Below are positions 26,762 to 34,461 of a stretch of 64,000 bases of DNA, one piece after another. The position numbers and the translations under genes were made by a program. Where the stretch lies: assembly GCF_000974785.1 (NCBI RefSeq), contig NZ_BBWV01000001.1:682001-746000 (forward strand), written 5' to 3'. The stretch comes from Flavihumibacter petaseus NBRC 106054. Its GTDB lineage: Bacteria > Bacteroidota > Bacteroidia > Chitinophagales > Chitinophagaceae. Every line of letters begins with the position of its first letter. The first letter of the stretch is position 1. Below the pieces are notes generated by a model, which was not told where the DNA came from, made no database searches, and worked only from the letters and a program-made list of their open reading frames with translations.

Positions 26762-27939
26762 GGGGCTGTGGCAGTTAAAGACCTGATGACTTTCACTTCG
26801 TCTTCCCGGTATGGCTTGCCATCTCTCCGGAAGATATCGTGGAACCACAACGGTGGCTCACTGTTATACTTTTTCGTCCAGCTGTCCCACGGATAGATGG
26901 TTTGGCTCTTGCCATCCACAAATCCCCAGTTGTACATGCCGATATTATATTTCTTACCGATGGGCAGGGACCCTTCAAATGTGCTGCCATTGGGCCTTGC
27001 CATGTACTCCGTACAGAGGATCGGTTTCCCGTAGGGCTCCAGGTAAGAGATAAGCCTTTCAAATTTGGCAGCGCTGTCATAGCTATGGAAAGAAATGATG
27101 TCTGACTCGTCGATCTGCAACTTCTGCATCCTGTCGAGACTGTCATAAACGGGATAATTGCCTTTCCAGATGCCGGAGGTAAGTGGCTGGCTGGGGTGCT
27201 GGCTGCGGGCCCATCCGAAGGTTTTTTTCAGAAGCACCAGTACATAATCCACTTTATTGGCGATCTCCACTTTTTCATACGCGGCACCGGTCATATTGTC
27301 CGGTTCATTCCAGAGATCCCACCCCAGAATGCGGTCATCTTCAGCAAAGCGCTTAACCGTTCCCTTTACATAGGCTTCCAGGCGCGGATACTGGGAGGAA
27401 TCTTTCAGGGCTGCCTGACCGGGACTTTGCACCCAGCCTGAATTGTGCGTATAAGGTTTGGGGTCACGTTGTTTGCCGGTTTTCGGAAAAGGATCCCAGC
27501 AGGAATCGAAGAAAACAAACAGTGGCCGGATCTTGTGCCGGGAGGCGATATCCAGGAATGTGTCCATTCTCTGGTAAAAGCCCAGTGAATCCTGCTGGTG
27601 CAGGAGGTCGTGGAGGAATACCCGCATGGTATTCATGCCCAGGCTTTGGGCCCAGCCCAGTTCCCGGTTGATCGTGGCGGTATCAAAAGATTCCGCCTGC
27701 CACATCTCCAGTTGATTGATCGCATTGCTGGGCAGGAAATTGGCACCTACCAGCCAGCCCTGGTGAGCATACCAGGCATTGGCCTGTTGCTTTGTCCAGA
27801 TCTGCCTTTCACCGCCAACCACCACGGGCCTGCTGTTGTCAGCGTCACTCCCCGATTCTGCGGGACGGTCACCAATACCGCAATTGCTTAGAAATAGAAT
27901 TACCAGGAGGCAAACAAATACGTTGAAGCAAATTCTCAT
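26758..27939 (-). CDS. GH5-like TIM-barrel glycosidase lipoprotein, cassette B
   Basis: The ATG at 27939 opens a lipoprotein signal (L-F-L-S-N-C-G); the frame is open for 72 codons more but those contain no signal. The 393-residue product is a clan GH-A barrel with G-A-N-F-L-P-S-N-A-I-N, R-V-F-L, acid/base Glu212 in W-D-L-W-N-E-P and nucleophile Glu311 in L-C-T-E-Y-M-A-R-P. It is paralogous to the enzyme at 17384-18478, but here it is lipid-anchored. It is divergent from trmD over a 105-base region that carries a repeated 14-bp motif. Confidence 0.83.
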   Translation of the reverse strand: MRICFNVFVCLLVILFLSNCGIGDRPAESGSDADNSRPVVVGGERQIWTKQQANAWYAHQGWLVGANFLPSNAINQLEMWQAESFDTATINRELGWAQSLGMNTMRVFLHDLLHQQDSLGFYQRMDTFLDIASRHKIRPLFVFFDSCWDPFPKTGKQRDPKPYTHNSGWVQSPGQAALKDSSQYPRLEAYVKGTVKRFAEDDRILGWDLWNEPDNMTGAAYEKVEIANKVDYVLVLLKKTFGWARSQHPSQPLTSGIWKGNYPVYDSLDRMQKLQIDESDIISFHSYDSAAKFERLISYLEPYGKPILCTEYMARPNGSTFEGSLPIGKKYNIGMYNWGFVDGKSQTIYPWDSWTKKYNSEPPLWFHDIFRRDGKPYREDEVKVIRSLTATAP

Positions 27940-28000
27940 ACCAATCCAATTGTAAATGGAACTTTGCACAAATAAACTTAATCCCGCCCCCAAATCATGT

Positions 28001-28035
28001 GCAGATTGTATCAATGATTGAGCAGAATGTATCAA
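28001..28035. repeat. 14-bp direct repeat GCAGA(T/A)TGTATCAA, 21 bp apart
   Basis: GCAGATTGTATCAA at 28001-28014 and GCAGAATGTATCAA at 28022-28035, 13 of 14 bases identical, centres two helical turns apart. It lies in the region between the GH5-like gene and trmD, just upstream of the trmD start. Candidate operator. Confidence 0.5.
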
Positions 28036-28044
28036 CTTTGCCGC

Positions 28045-28713
28045 ATGCGGATTGATATTGTTTCCATAATACCCGAATTGCTGGAGAGTCCCCTGAACCA
28101 TTCCATCATGAAAAGGGCACAGACAAAGGGATTGCTGGAAGTGCACGTACACCACCTGCGGCAGTGGGCGGTTAACGAATATGGTCAGGTGGACGACTAC
28201 CAGTATGGCGGAGGTGCAGGCATGGTCATGATGTGTGAGCCGCTTGCGAATGCCATCGAATCATTGGGCCGCGACCGGAAATACGATGAGATCATCTATA
28301 TGACACCTGATGGCAAACAATTTGACCAGAAAACCGCCAACCGGCTGTCTCTCGGTGAAAACCTGCTGATCATCTGCGGACATTACAAAGGAATCGACCA
28401 GCGTATCCGCGATCATTTTGTGACCCTTGAACTTTCTGTCGGTGATTATGTGCTGAGCGGCGGAGAACTTGCTGCCGCAATCGTAACAGATGCTGTCGGC
28501 AGGCTGCTGCCGGGTGTGCTGAATGATGAGACCTCCGCCCTGACCGATTCTTTCCAGGACGACCTCCTTGCACCACCGGTGTATACCCGTCCCGCCGATT
28601 TCCGCGGCTGGAAGGTGCCGGATATTCTGCTTAGTGGTGATCTCAGGAAAGTGGAAGAATGGCGGTACGAACAGGCGGTGCTGCGCACGCAGGAGCGACG
28701 GCCCGACCTTTAG
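28045..28713 (+). CDS. trmD: tRNA (guanine37-N1)-methyltransferase
   Basis: The ATG at 28045 gives [12 protein letters not shown], the usual TrmD start. The 222-residue protein has the SPOUT trefoil-knot motifs: [13 protein letters not shown] near 50-62, [13 protein letters not shown] and the knot segment [17 protein letters not shown]. It methylates G37 of tRNAs reading CNN codons with SAM, preventing frameshifts. The usual rimM-rplS neighbours are absent, so the gene stands alone here. Confidence 0.97.
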   Translation: MRIDIVSIIPELLESPLNHSIMKRAQTKGLLEVHVHHLRQWAVNEYGQVDDYQYGGGAGMVMMCEPLANAIESLGRDRKYDEIIYMTPDGKQFDQKTANRLSLGENLLIICGHYKGIDQRIRDHFVTLELSVGDYVLSGGELAAAIVTDAVGRLLPGVLNDETSALTDSFQDDLLAPPVYTRPADFRGWKVPDILLSGDLRKVEEWRYEQAVLRTQERRPDL

Positions 28714-28741
28714 GAAAAGCGCGCAATTCTTTTCACGCAAA

Positions 28742-28839
28742 TGGTTTTTTGCTCGTCAGTTGAGTCGCTGGCGCTCCTTTCCCGCAATGGTGTATTTTTT
28801 CCCGCAAAGCACGCAAAGATGCAAAGGCGCAGAGAAGAA
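28742..28839 (+). repeat. Left arm of a 98-bp inverted repeat
   Basis: Matches the reverse complement of 29696-29793 with about three mismatches. Its inner part is the GCAAAGCACGCAAAGATGC-type text that recurs widely between genes of Bacteroidota and other bacteria (family knowledge). The arms enclose the SnoaL-like gene. Confidence 0.9.
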
Positions 28840-28902
28840 TTTAATCGTTATTGGTGAAGGTATTTCGTGCGCGATATTTGCAGGTCAGAAAGGAATATTC
28901 TA

Positions 28903-28963
28903 TTTTTCTGGTGTGCTGTTTGTTTTCTCTGGAGTGTTGTTTGTTTTTCTGAAGTGTTGATTG
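28903..28963. repeat. Three tandem copies of a 20-21 bp unit
   Basis: Three units of the form TTTTTCTGRWGTGYTGTTTG begin at 28903, 28923 and 28944, with a few substitutions. Probably slippage-prone filler; one DNA strand is very T-rich. Confidence 0.7.
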
Positions 28964-29089
28964 ATTTCACTGGTTGTTTCCTGATCATCTGATTGTGTTG
29001 GTGAAATTGAGGTGCCTGACCACCCTTTGATTACTACACTTCTTTCCGATTTGCATTATTGTCATAAAACCAACAATACCCTTCCTGTT

Positions 29090-29563
29090 ATGAAAAAATT
29101 TCCATTGGTTCTTGCCATGCTGATTGTTTTCAGCGTCGCCTCGGCGCAACAATCGGCTGCTTCTGAACTGGTTAAAGAAGTTGAAGCTGCAGAAACACTA
29201 ATGTTCAGCCAGATGAATTATGAACATGCTGCTGAATACTTCAAAAATCATGTTTCCAAAGATTTTATCACCATCAATGCGGATGGGGTGATGGCCAATA
29301 AACAGGAGGCGGCCGCCGATACTGCCCGACTGAAAATGACCGGCAGCGCACAACTCAAAATAGTAGAAAGAAAGATTCGGGTGTACGGCACCGTTGGCAT
29401 CTCCACCGGCCGCGCCCAGGCATATGTTAACGGAACAATGGTCGTTGAATTCCTGTATACGGCAATCTTTGTGAAAGAAAACGGGGACTGGAAATACACG
29501 GGGTGGCAGGGCACATTATCAAAAGACTCGCCCCATATCGCCCCGCCGCCTTCCGGAAAATAG
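29090..29563 (+). CDS. Secreted SnoaL-like/DUF4440 nuclear-transport-factor-2 fold protein
   Basis: The ATG at 29090 opens a signal peptide ending V-A-S-A-Q; a longer frame is available but meaningless. The 157-residue product has an NTF2-like cone fold: an N-terminal helix pair (E-L-V-K-E-V-E-A-A-E), a F-I-T-I-N-A-D-G strand, then V-Y-G-T-V-G-I-S-T-G-R-A and a final L-Y-T-A-I-F-V-K-E-N-G-D-W-K-Y strand typical of DUF4440. Members bind small molecules or act as steroid-isomerase-like enzymes; the function here is unknown. The gene alone occupies the space between the two arms of the inverted repeat. Confidence 0.82.
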   Translation: MKKFPLVLAMLIVFSVASAQQSAASELVKEVEAAETLMFSQMNYEHAAEYFKNHVSKDFITINADGVMANKQEAAADTARLKMTGSAQLKIVERKIRVYGTVGISTGRAQAYVNGTMVVEFLYTAIFVKENGDWKYTGWQGTLSKDSPHIAPPPSGK

Positions 29564-29614
29564 GCTTTCCTTTCTTGCAGCAACAAAATCAGAACTTTCT
29601 CACAGCAACAACAT

Positions 29615-29661
29615 CAGAATTCTTGCAGCAACAGCATCACCCTGTCGCTGCAAGAATTCTG
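29615..29661. terminator. Perfect 15-bp hairpin after the SnoaL-like gene
   Basis: CAGAATTCTTGCAGC (29615-29629) pairs exactly with 29647-29661 across a 17-base loop. No strong T-tract follows, so it may be a processing or barrier stem rather than an intrinsic terminator. Confidence 0.6.
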
Positions 29662-29695
29662 CCTTTCATTACGTGCAATTTCCAATACTTCATCC

Positions 29696-29793
29696 TTCTT
29701 CTCTGCGCCTTTGCATCTTTGCGTGCTTTGCGTGAAAAAATACACCATTGCGGGAAAGGAGCGCCAGCGACTCAACCGAAGAGCAAAAAACCA
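29696..29793 (-). repeat. Right arm of the 98-bp inverted repeat
   Basis: Reverse complement of 28742-28839 with about three mismatches. The arms are 856 bases apart on their inner edges. Confidence 0.9.
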
Positions 29794-29909
29794 CTTGCTT
29801 GAAAAAACTCCCTGTGTGAAAACCGATAGCGACCCGCACCCTCTACCCGTATCAAAGAAAAAATCCTTATGCGGGAAATACAGTATCTTAGAACCTCATC
29901 CCGCGAGCA

Positions 29910-30980
29910 ATGGCTGAAATCAATGCCACCATTCTGATTCCCGACATCAGCGGCTTTACGGAGTTCATGTCAAACACTGAACTCAGCCATGGCACTATGG
30001 CCATCAATATGCTGATCGATGCAATCGTCAAGACAGTAAACGACCGTTACGAAGTTTCTGAGATCGAAGGCGATGCCGTACTGCTGATCAAAAAAGATCC
30101 TGCTCCTTCGAAGGACGAAATGACCGCTCTATGCCTGGAGATCTTTCAGGCCTTCCATTTTCAGCGATTGTGGATGCAGCAACATACGGTTTGTCCCTGC
30201 CGGGCATGTATGGCCCTGGAAAACCTGTCCCTCAAGTTCATCGGACACCACGGACTCCTGGCAGAAATGCGGGTAGGCAGGTTCATCAAACATTCAGGAC
30301 CGGAAATGATTGTGGCACACCGTTTACTGAAAAATGGCATCGGCCATCACGAATATGTTTTGCTGACGGACAACCTGCTGCAGCACATGCAGACAGCAGA
30401 ACAGGAAACCGCTGTCATGAACTGGCAACAGGCTTCAGAAGAGCTGACCACCCTGGGCAAGATCGACTACTCCTTTGCCTTACTGACGGAAATAAGAGAA
30501 CAACTGCCACCCCCGCCAGACCCGGTGGTGTACTATGAAGAATACGAAACGCCCTACCAGGATTTTCCGGTCGCTGCCGATTTCCAGGACGCGTATATGA
30601 GGGTGATGAATATTCCGGACAGGGCCTCGTGGGTGCCCGAACTTCAAAGCGTTGAACAGGAATTTGCCCATGTCTTTATCGGCAGTAAACATGTTGCGCG
30701 GTATACAGACGAAACCGTCACGATCTCTCCCGCTAAAATGCTTCCGGGTGCCGAACAGATCATTTATGCAGAGATCTGGAAGCTTGAAAAAGCCGGCATT
30801 TCCATGATCCTGGAACAGGTATTCACCCGCCTTTCCCAGGGCAATTCGCTTCTTCAATTGAGATTTCTCCCCTTCGAACCCGGAAAATCCCGCCAGGATA
30901 TTGATGAACCGACAGTAGAATGGCTGGACAGGCACCTGGATGCCTTTGGCAACGCCCTTGCGGAAATGGTGACAAAATAG
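29910..30980 (+). CDS. DUF2652 protein with class III nucleotide-cyclase-like N-terminus
   Basis: A 356-residue cytosolic protein. Residues about 5-150 resemble a class III adenylyl/guanylyl cyclase domain: I-P-D-I-S-G-F-T-E-F with Asp12 and E-I-E-G-D-A-V-L-L-I with Asp55, which correspond to the two metal-binding Asp positions of that fold. A Cys pair follows (C-P-C-R-A-C). The C-terminal part (about 200-350) looks like an SRPBCC-type lipid/ligand-binding domain, with W-V-P-E-L near 240. DUF2652 members have no settled function. Whether this one makes a cyclic nucleotide is not shown. Stands alone. Confidence 0.78.
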   Translation: MAEINATILIPDISGFTEFMSNTELSHGTMAINMLIDAIVKTVNDRYEVSEIEGDAVLLIKKDPAPSKDEMTALCLEIFQAFHFQRLWMQQHTVCPCRACMALENLSLKFIGHHGLLAEMRVGRFIKHSGPEMIVAHRLLKNGIGHHEYVLLTDNLLQHMQTAEQETAVMNWQQASEELTTLGKIDYSFALLTEIREQLPPPPDPVVYYEEYETPYQDFPVAADFQDAYMRVMNIPDRASWVPELQSVEQEFAHVFIGSKHVARYTDETVTISPAKMLPGAEQIIYAEIWKLEKAGISMILEQVFTRLSQGNSLLQLRFLPFEPGKSRQDIDEPTVEWLDRHLDAFGNALAEMVTK

Positions 30981-31136
30981 CCGGCAACCGCCTTCTCAGT
31001 GTTCCATAATGGATCAGACACTGTACCATAAGCGTACACTGCCGATCCCTGCCGAATCGCAACCGGTTCATTTTCAACCCTTCGCAAAACCGGTCCAATT
31101 CTTTCAGCCTGTTTCTGCGATGCCAAAAACCCACTT

Positions 31137-33518
31137 ATGCTGCTGAACTACATCAAGGTCGCCTGGAGAAATCTCGCCAAAAGCAAAGGCTACAGCCTGA
31201 TCAATATCGGCGGACTAGCCATCGGTATGGCTGTCGCGATCCTTATCGGTCTCTGGATCTGGGACGAACTTTCTTTTGATAAATACCACTCCAATTACGA
31301 TAAGCTGGCCCGGGTGATGCAACACCAGACCTTCAACGGCAAGGTGGGCACCCAGTTTGCCAACCCGGCTGTGACCGCACAGGAGATCCGCAACAAATAT
31401 CCCAATGATTTCAAGTGGGTACTGCAATCTTCCTGGAACTTCCAGCATACGCTTGCAGTGGGACAAAAAAAACTGCTGAAGGAAGGTTCCTTTTTTGAAC
31501 CGGGTGTAATTGAAATGCTCGGCCTGCAGATGCTCAGGGGCGACAAACAGGCTTTAAAAGATCCGTACAGCATTGTGCTTTCCCGTTCTGTCGCCACCGC
31601 ATTTTTTGGTGACAATAACCCGATGGGCAAAACCATGCGCCTGGACAACAAGACTGATGTCAAGGTCACCGGCGTGTATGAAGATCTCCCGCATAATACG
31701 AGTTTCCGCGAACTGAAATATATTCTCACCTGGGACCTTTACCTCAGCAGCAACCCATGGATCCAGAAAATGGAAAATCCCTGGGGAAGCAACTTTACGC
31801 AGACTTTTGCTCAGGTGGCAGACAATGCCGACATGGAAAAAGTGTCGAAGAAGATCCATGATGTCAAACTGAACGCGCTGCCGGCGAATGACCGGAATTA
31901 CAAGCCGGTGATGTTCCTCCATCCCATGAAAAAGTGGCACCTGTACGCCGATTTCAAAGAAGGAATCAATACAGGCGGAAGAATTGAATACCTCTGGCTC
32001 TTTGGCATTATCGGTGTTTTTGTACTGTTGCTGGCCTGCATCAATTTCATGAACCTCAGTACGGCGCGTTCAGAAAAAAGGGCCCGCGAGGTGGGTGTGC
32101 GAAAAGCTATCGGCTCCGCACGGAGCCAGCTGATCGGCCAGTTCTTCAGCGAATCATTTGTGGTGGTGATCCTGGCACTGGTACTTTCCATCCTGCTGGT
32201 CATATTATTCCTTCCCTACTTTAATCAGCTGTCCGATAAAAAACTGGCAGTGCTGTGGACGAATCCGTACTTCTGGCTGCTGAACCTTGCTGTCTGCCTG
32301 TTCACCGGTCTGATAGCCGGCAGCTATCCTGCTTTATATCTTTCCTCCTTCCAACCGGTGAAAGTGCTGAAAGGGACTTTCCGAGCCGGCCGTTTTGCCT
32401 CCATCCCGAGAAAAGTACTGGTAGTGTTGCAGTTCTCCGTTTCAGTGATCCTGGTGATCGGTACCATTGTGGTATACCGACAGATACAGCATGCCAAGAA
32501 CCGGCCGATTGGATACAACAAGGACAGCATGGTCTATGTATCCACTAACGATATCATACATACGAAATTCGAAGCAATCCGGCATGACCTGAAAGCGAAC
32601 GGAACAATTGTTGAGATGGCCGAATCCGGCAGTCCCGCTACTGAGGTCTGGAATTCCAATGGCGGCTTTGACTGGGAAGGAAAGGACCCGAACTTTTCGG
32701 TTGATTTTCCCAACAACGCCGTGTCCTATGATTTCGGAAAAGTATTGAACTGGCAGATCAAGGAAGGTAGAGATTTCTCCCGTGATTTCGCCTCGGATTC
32801 TGCGGCATTCATCCTGAACGAATCCGCCGTAAAATTCATTGGTTTTGAAAACCCGGTCGGCAAAACACTCATCTGGGAAGACAAACCCTACACGATCATT
32901 GGAATAGTGAAAGACATGCTGGTGGAATCCCCCTATGCACCGATCCGTGCATCACTCTGGCATATGACCAAAGACGCAGAGAATGTGATCACCTTGCGCA
33001 TCAATCCCAAAAAATCGGCATCCGCGGCAGTAGCTTCCATAGAGAAGACATTCGCACAATATGATCCGTCCACCGCTTTTGAATTCCGGTTTGTAGATGA
33101 TCAGTTCAACCGCAAGTTCGGAGAAGAAGAAAGAATCGGAAAACTGGCAACCTGTTTTGCGGTACTCGCAATTCTCATTTCCTGCCTTGGATTGTTTGGC
33201 CTTGCTTCTTTTGTGGCAGAGCAGCGCACCAAAGAGATCGGCGTACGCAAAGTGCTTGGTGCGAGTGTAGCCAACCTCTGGCAGATGCTATCGCGCGACT
33301 TTGTACTGCTGGTAGTAATCGCCTGTATCCTGGCGGTTCCGATCGCCTGGTACGGTATGTTCCACTGGTTGCAGAAATATGACTACAGAACGCCAATCAG
33401 CTGGTGGGTTTTTGGAGCAGCGGTATTCGGTGCCCTGTTCATTACCTTGCTGACAGTAAGCTTCCAGGCGGTAAAAGCGGCCAGGGCCAACCCGATCAAA
33501 AGCCTGAGGACGGAATAG
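31137..33518 (+). CDS. FtsX/MacB-type ABC transporter permease
   Basis: A 793-residue membrane protein of the two-FtsX-domain kind. It starts with a membrane segment (L-I-N-I-G-G-L-A-I-G-M-A-V-A-I-L-I-G) and a MacB periplasmic core (about 50-250), followed by an FtsX domain (about 290-420, R-A-R-E-V-G-V-R-K-A-I-G). A second periplasmic core and second FtsX domain (about 670-790, T-K-E-I-G-V-R-K-V-L-G-A) follow. Such permeases need an ATPase subunit, which is not encoded nearby. They export peptides or lipoproteins or act as mechanotransducing complexes. The SDR gene follows after 40 bases. Confidence 0.9.
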   Translation: MLLNYIKVAWRNLAKSKGYSLINIGGLAIGMAVAILIGLWIWDELSFDKYHSNYDKLARVMQHQTFNGKVGTQFANPAVTAQEIRNKYPNDFKWVLQSSWNFQHTLAVGQKKLLKEGSFFEPGVIEMLGLQMLRGDKQALKDPYSIVLSRSVATAFFGDNNPMGKTMRLDNKTDVKVTGVYEDLPHNTSFRELKYILTWDLYLSSNPWIQKMENPWGSNFTQTFAQVADNADMEKVSKKIHDVKLNALPANDRNYKPVMFLHPMKKWHLYADFKEGINTGGRIEYLWLFGIIGVFVLLLACINFMNLSTARSEKRAREVGVRKAIGSARSQLIGQFFSESFVVVILALVLSILLVILFLPYFNQLSDKKLAVLWTNPYFWLLNLAVCLFTGLIAGSYPALYLSSFQPVKVLKGTFRAGRFASIPRKVLVVLQFSVSVILVIGTIVVYRQIQHAKNRPIGYNKDSMVYVSTNDIIHTKFEAIRHDLKANGTIVEMAESGSPATEVWNSNGGFDWEGKDPNFSVDFPNNAVSYDFGKVLNWQIKEGRDFSRDFASDSAAFILNESAVKFIGFENPVGKTLIWEDKPYTIIGIVKDMLVESPYAPIRASLWHMTKDAENVITLRINPKKSASAAVASIEKTFAQYDPSTAFEFRFVDDQFNRKFGEEERIGKLATCFAVLAILISCLGLFGLASFVAEQRTKEIGVRKVLGASVANLWQMLSRDFVLLVVIACILAVPIAWYGMFHWLQKYDYRTPISWWVFGAAVFGALFITLLTVSFQAVKAARANPIKSLRTE

Positions 33519-33558
33519 ACTGTGGCATAGTTCCTGCAAATCGCGGAATAAAGTCCGC

Positions 33559-34413
33559 ATGTTAAGCTGGAGACTATTCCTGGTAACCGTATTTATTCTC
33601 GCCTGCCTTAGTTTACCAGCACAGCAGCCCTATGCAGTTATTGCCGGAGGCAGCAAAGGAATCGGGTTCGCCGTTGCCGAAGCCCTCGCCAAAAGAGGCT
33701 TTAACCTGGTATTGATCGCACGGCATGAAGACGGACTGATCAAGGCAAAAGACTTTCTGACGAAAACATATTCCATAAACGTGGAAACGTTGCAGCTTGA
33801 CCTCGCTGACTCCGCCAGCGCCCTTCGGGTAAGGGATTTCTGCCTCGAAAAAAAACTGCCGGTTAAACTCCTGGCCAATGTTGCCGGGCTGGGTGGAACA
33901 AGAGATTTCGGAACACTGCCGATAGACTCCTTACGATATATGATTCACCTGAATGTGGAATCAACGGTAGTACTCACTTATGTGATGATTCCGCTACTTG
34001 AAAAGCAAAAGCCGGCATATATTCTTAATGTTGCCAGCATGGCTGGCTTTGCACCCATTCCCAGCAAGAACCTGTACTCCACCACTAAAGCAGCGGTCGT
34101 TGCTTTCAGTTATAACCTGAGATATCAGCTGGAGGATCGTGGCATCAGTGTAACCTACCTGGCGCCGGGTCCGGTATTTACGAAGCCCGAAATCATTGAA
34201 ACGACCAAAAAGAATATGGGCTGGGTAGGAATGCAGATGGCTGTTAAGCCTTCCAAAGCAGGAGAGGCAGCTGTCAGGAGAACATTGAAAGGAAGAATGG
34301 TGGTGGTTCCCGGAACGCTTGCTTTCGGTGCCTCACAATTGTTAAGGATCCTGCCCAAACGATGGAGTTCCGGTATTTATAACCGCCTTGATAAAAACAA
34401 ACAGGGTGACTAA
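33559..34413 (+). CDS. Short-chain dehydrogenase/reductase with an N-terminal signal-like segment
   Basis: A 284-residue SDR with the classical motifs: cofactor loop G-G-S-K-G-I-G (residues 30-36), catalytic Ser160, Tyr173 and Lys177 (Y-S-T-T-K), and N-V-A-G. The first 21 residues (MLSWRLFLVTVFILACLSLPAQ) look like a signal peptide or membrane anchor, which is unusual for an NAD(P)-using enzyme; the same segment could be a membrane anchor with the enzyme facing the cytosol. Substrate unknown. Shares a strand with the FtsX permease and ends 6 bases before a hairpin. Confidence 0.82.
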   Translation: MLSWRLFLVTVFILACLSLPAQQPYAVIAGGSKGIGFAVAEALAKRGFNLVLIARHEDGLIKAKDFLTKTYSINVETLQLDLADSASALRVRDFCLEKKLPVKLLANVAGLGGTRDFGTLPIDSLRYMIHLNVESTVVLTYVMIPLLEKQKPAYILNVASMAGFAPIPSKNLYSTTKAAVVAFSYNLRYQLEDRGISVTYLAPGPVFTKPEIIETTKKNMGWVGMQMAVKPSKAGEAAVRRTLKGRMVVVPGTLAFGASQLLRILPKRWSSGIYNRLDKNKQGD

Positions 34414-34418
34414 AGAAA

Positions 34419-34439
34419 AAGGGAACCAATGGTTCCCTT
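34419..34439. terminator. Bidirectional hairpin between SDR and the low-complexity protein gene
   Basis: AAGGGAACC-AAT-GGTTCCCTT, a perfect 9-bp stem with a 3-base loop. Flanked by A-rich sequence on the left, giving a T-tract (TTTTTCTTTA) when read on the minus strand, so it ends the gene at 34462-36000. Confidence 0.8.
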
Positions 34440-34461
34440 AATCATTATTGACCGTCTGTCT

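Larger units (their letters stand above)
28714..29089. other. Repeat-rich intergenic region upstream of the SnoaL-like gene
   Basis: No gene. It contains the left arm of a 98-bp inverted repeat (28742-28839) and a short tandem array (28903-28963). The rest is A/T-rich. Confidence 0.6.
29564..29909. other. Repeat-rich intergenic region downstream of the SnoaL-like gene
   Basis: No gene. Three degenerate 23-25 bp units with the core CAGCAACAnnATCA (29573-29642), a hairpin (29615-29661) and the right arm of the inverted repeat (29696-29793) fill most of it. Confidence 0.6.

Noticed and set aside
28568-28960. 130-residue plus-strand frame over the left repeat arm
   Set aside because: It runs out of trmD in another frame and reads through the repeat; composition is not protein-like.
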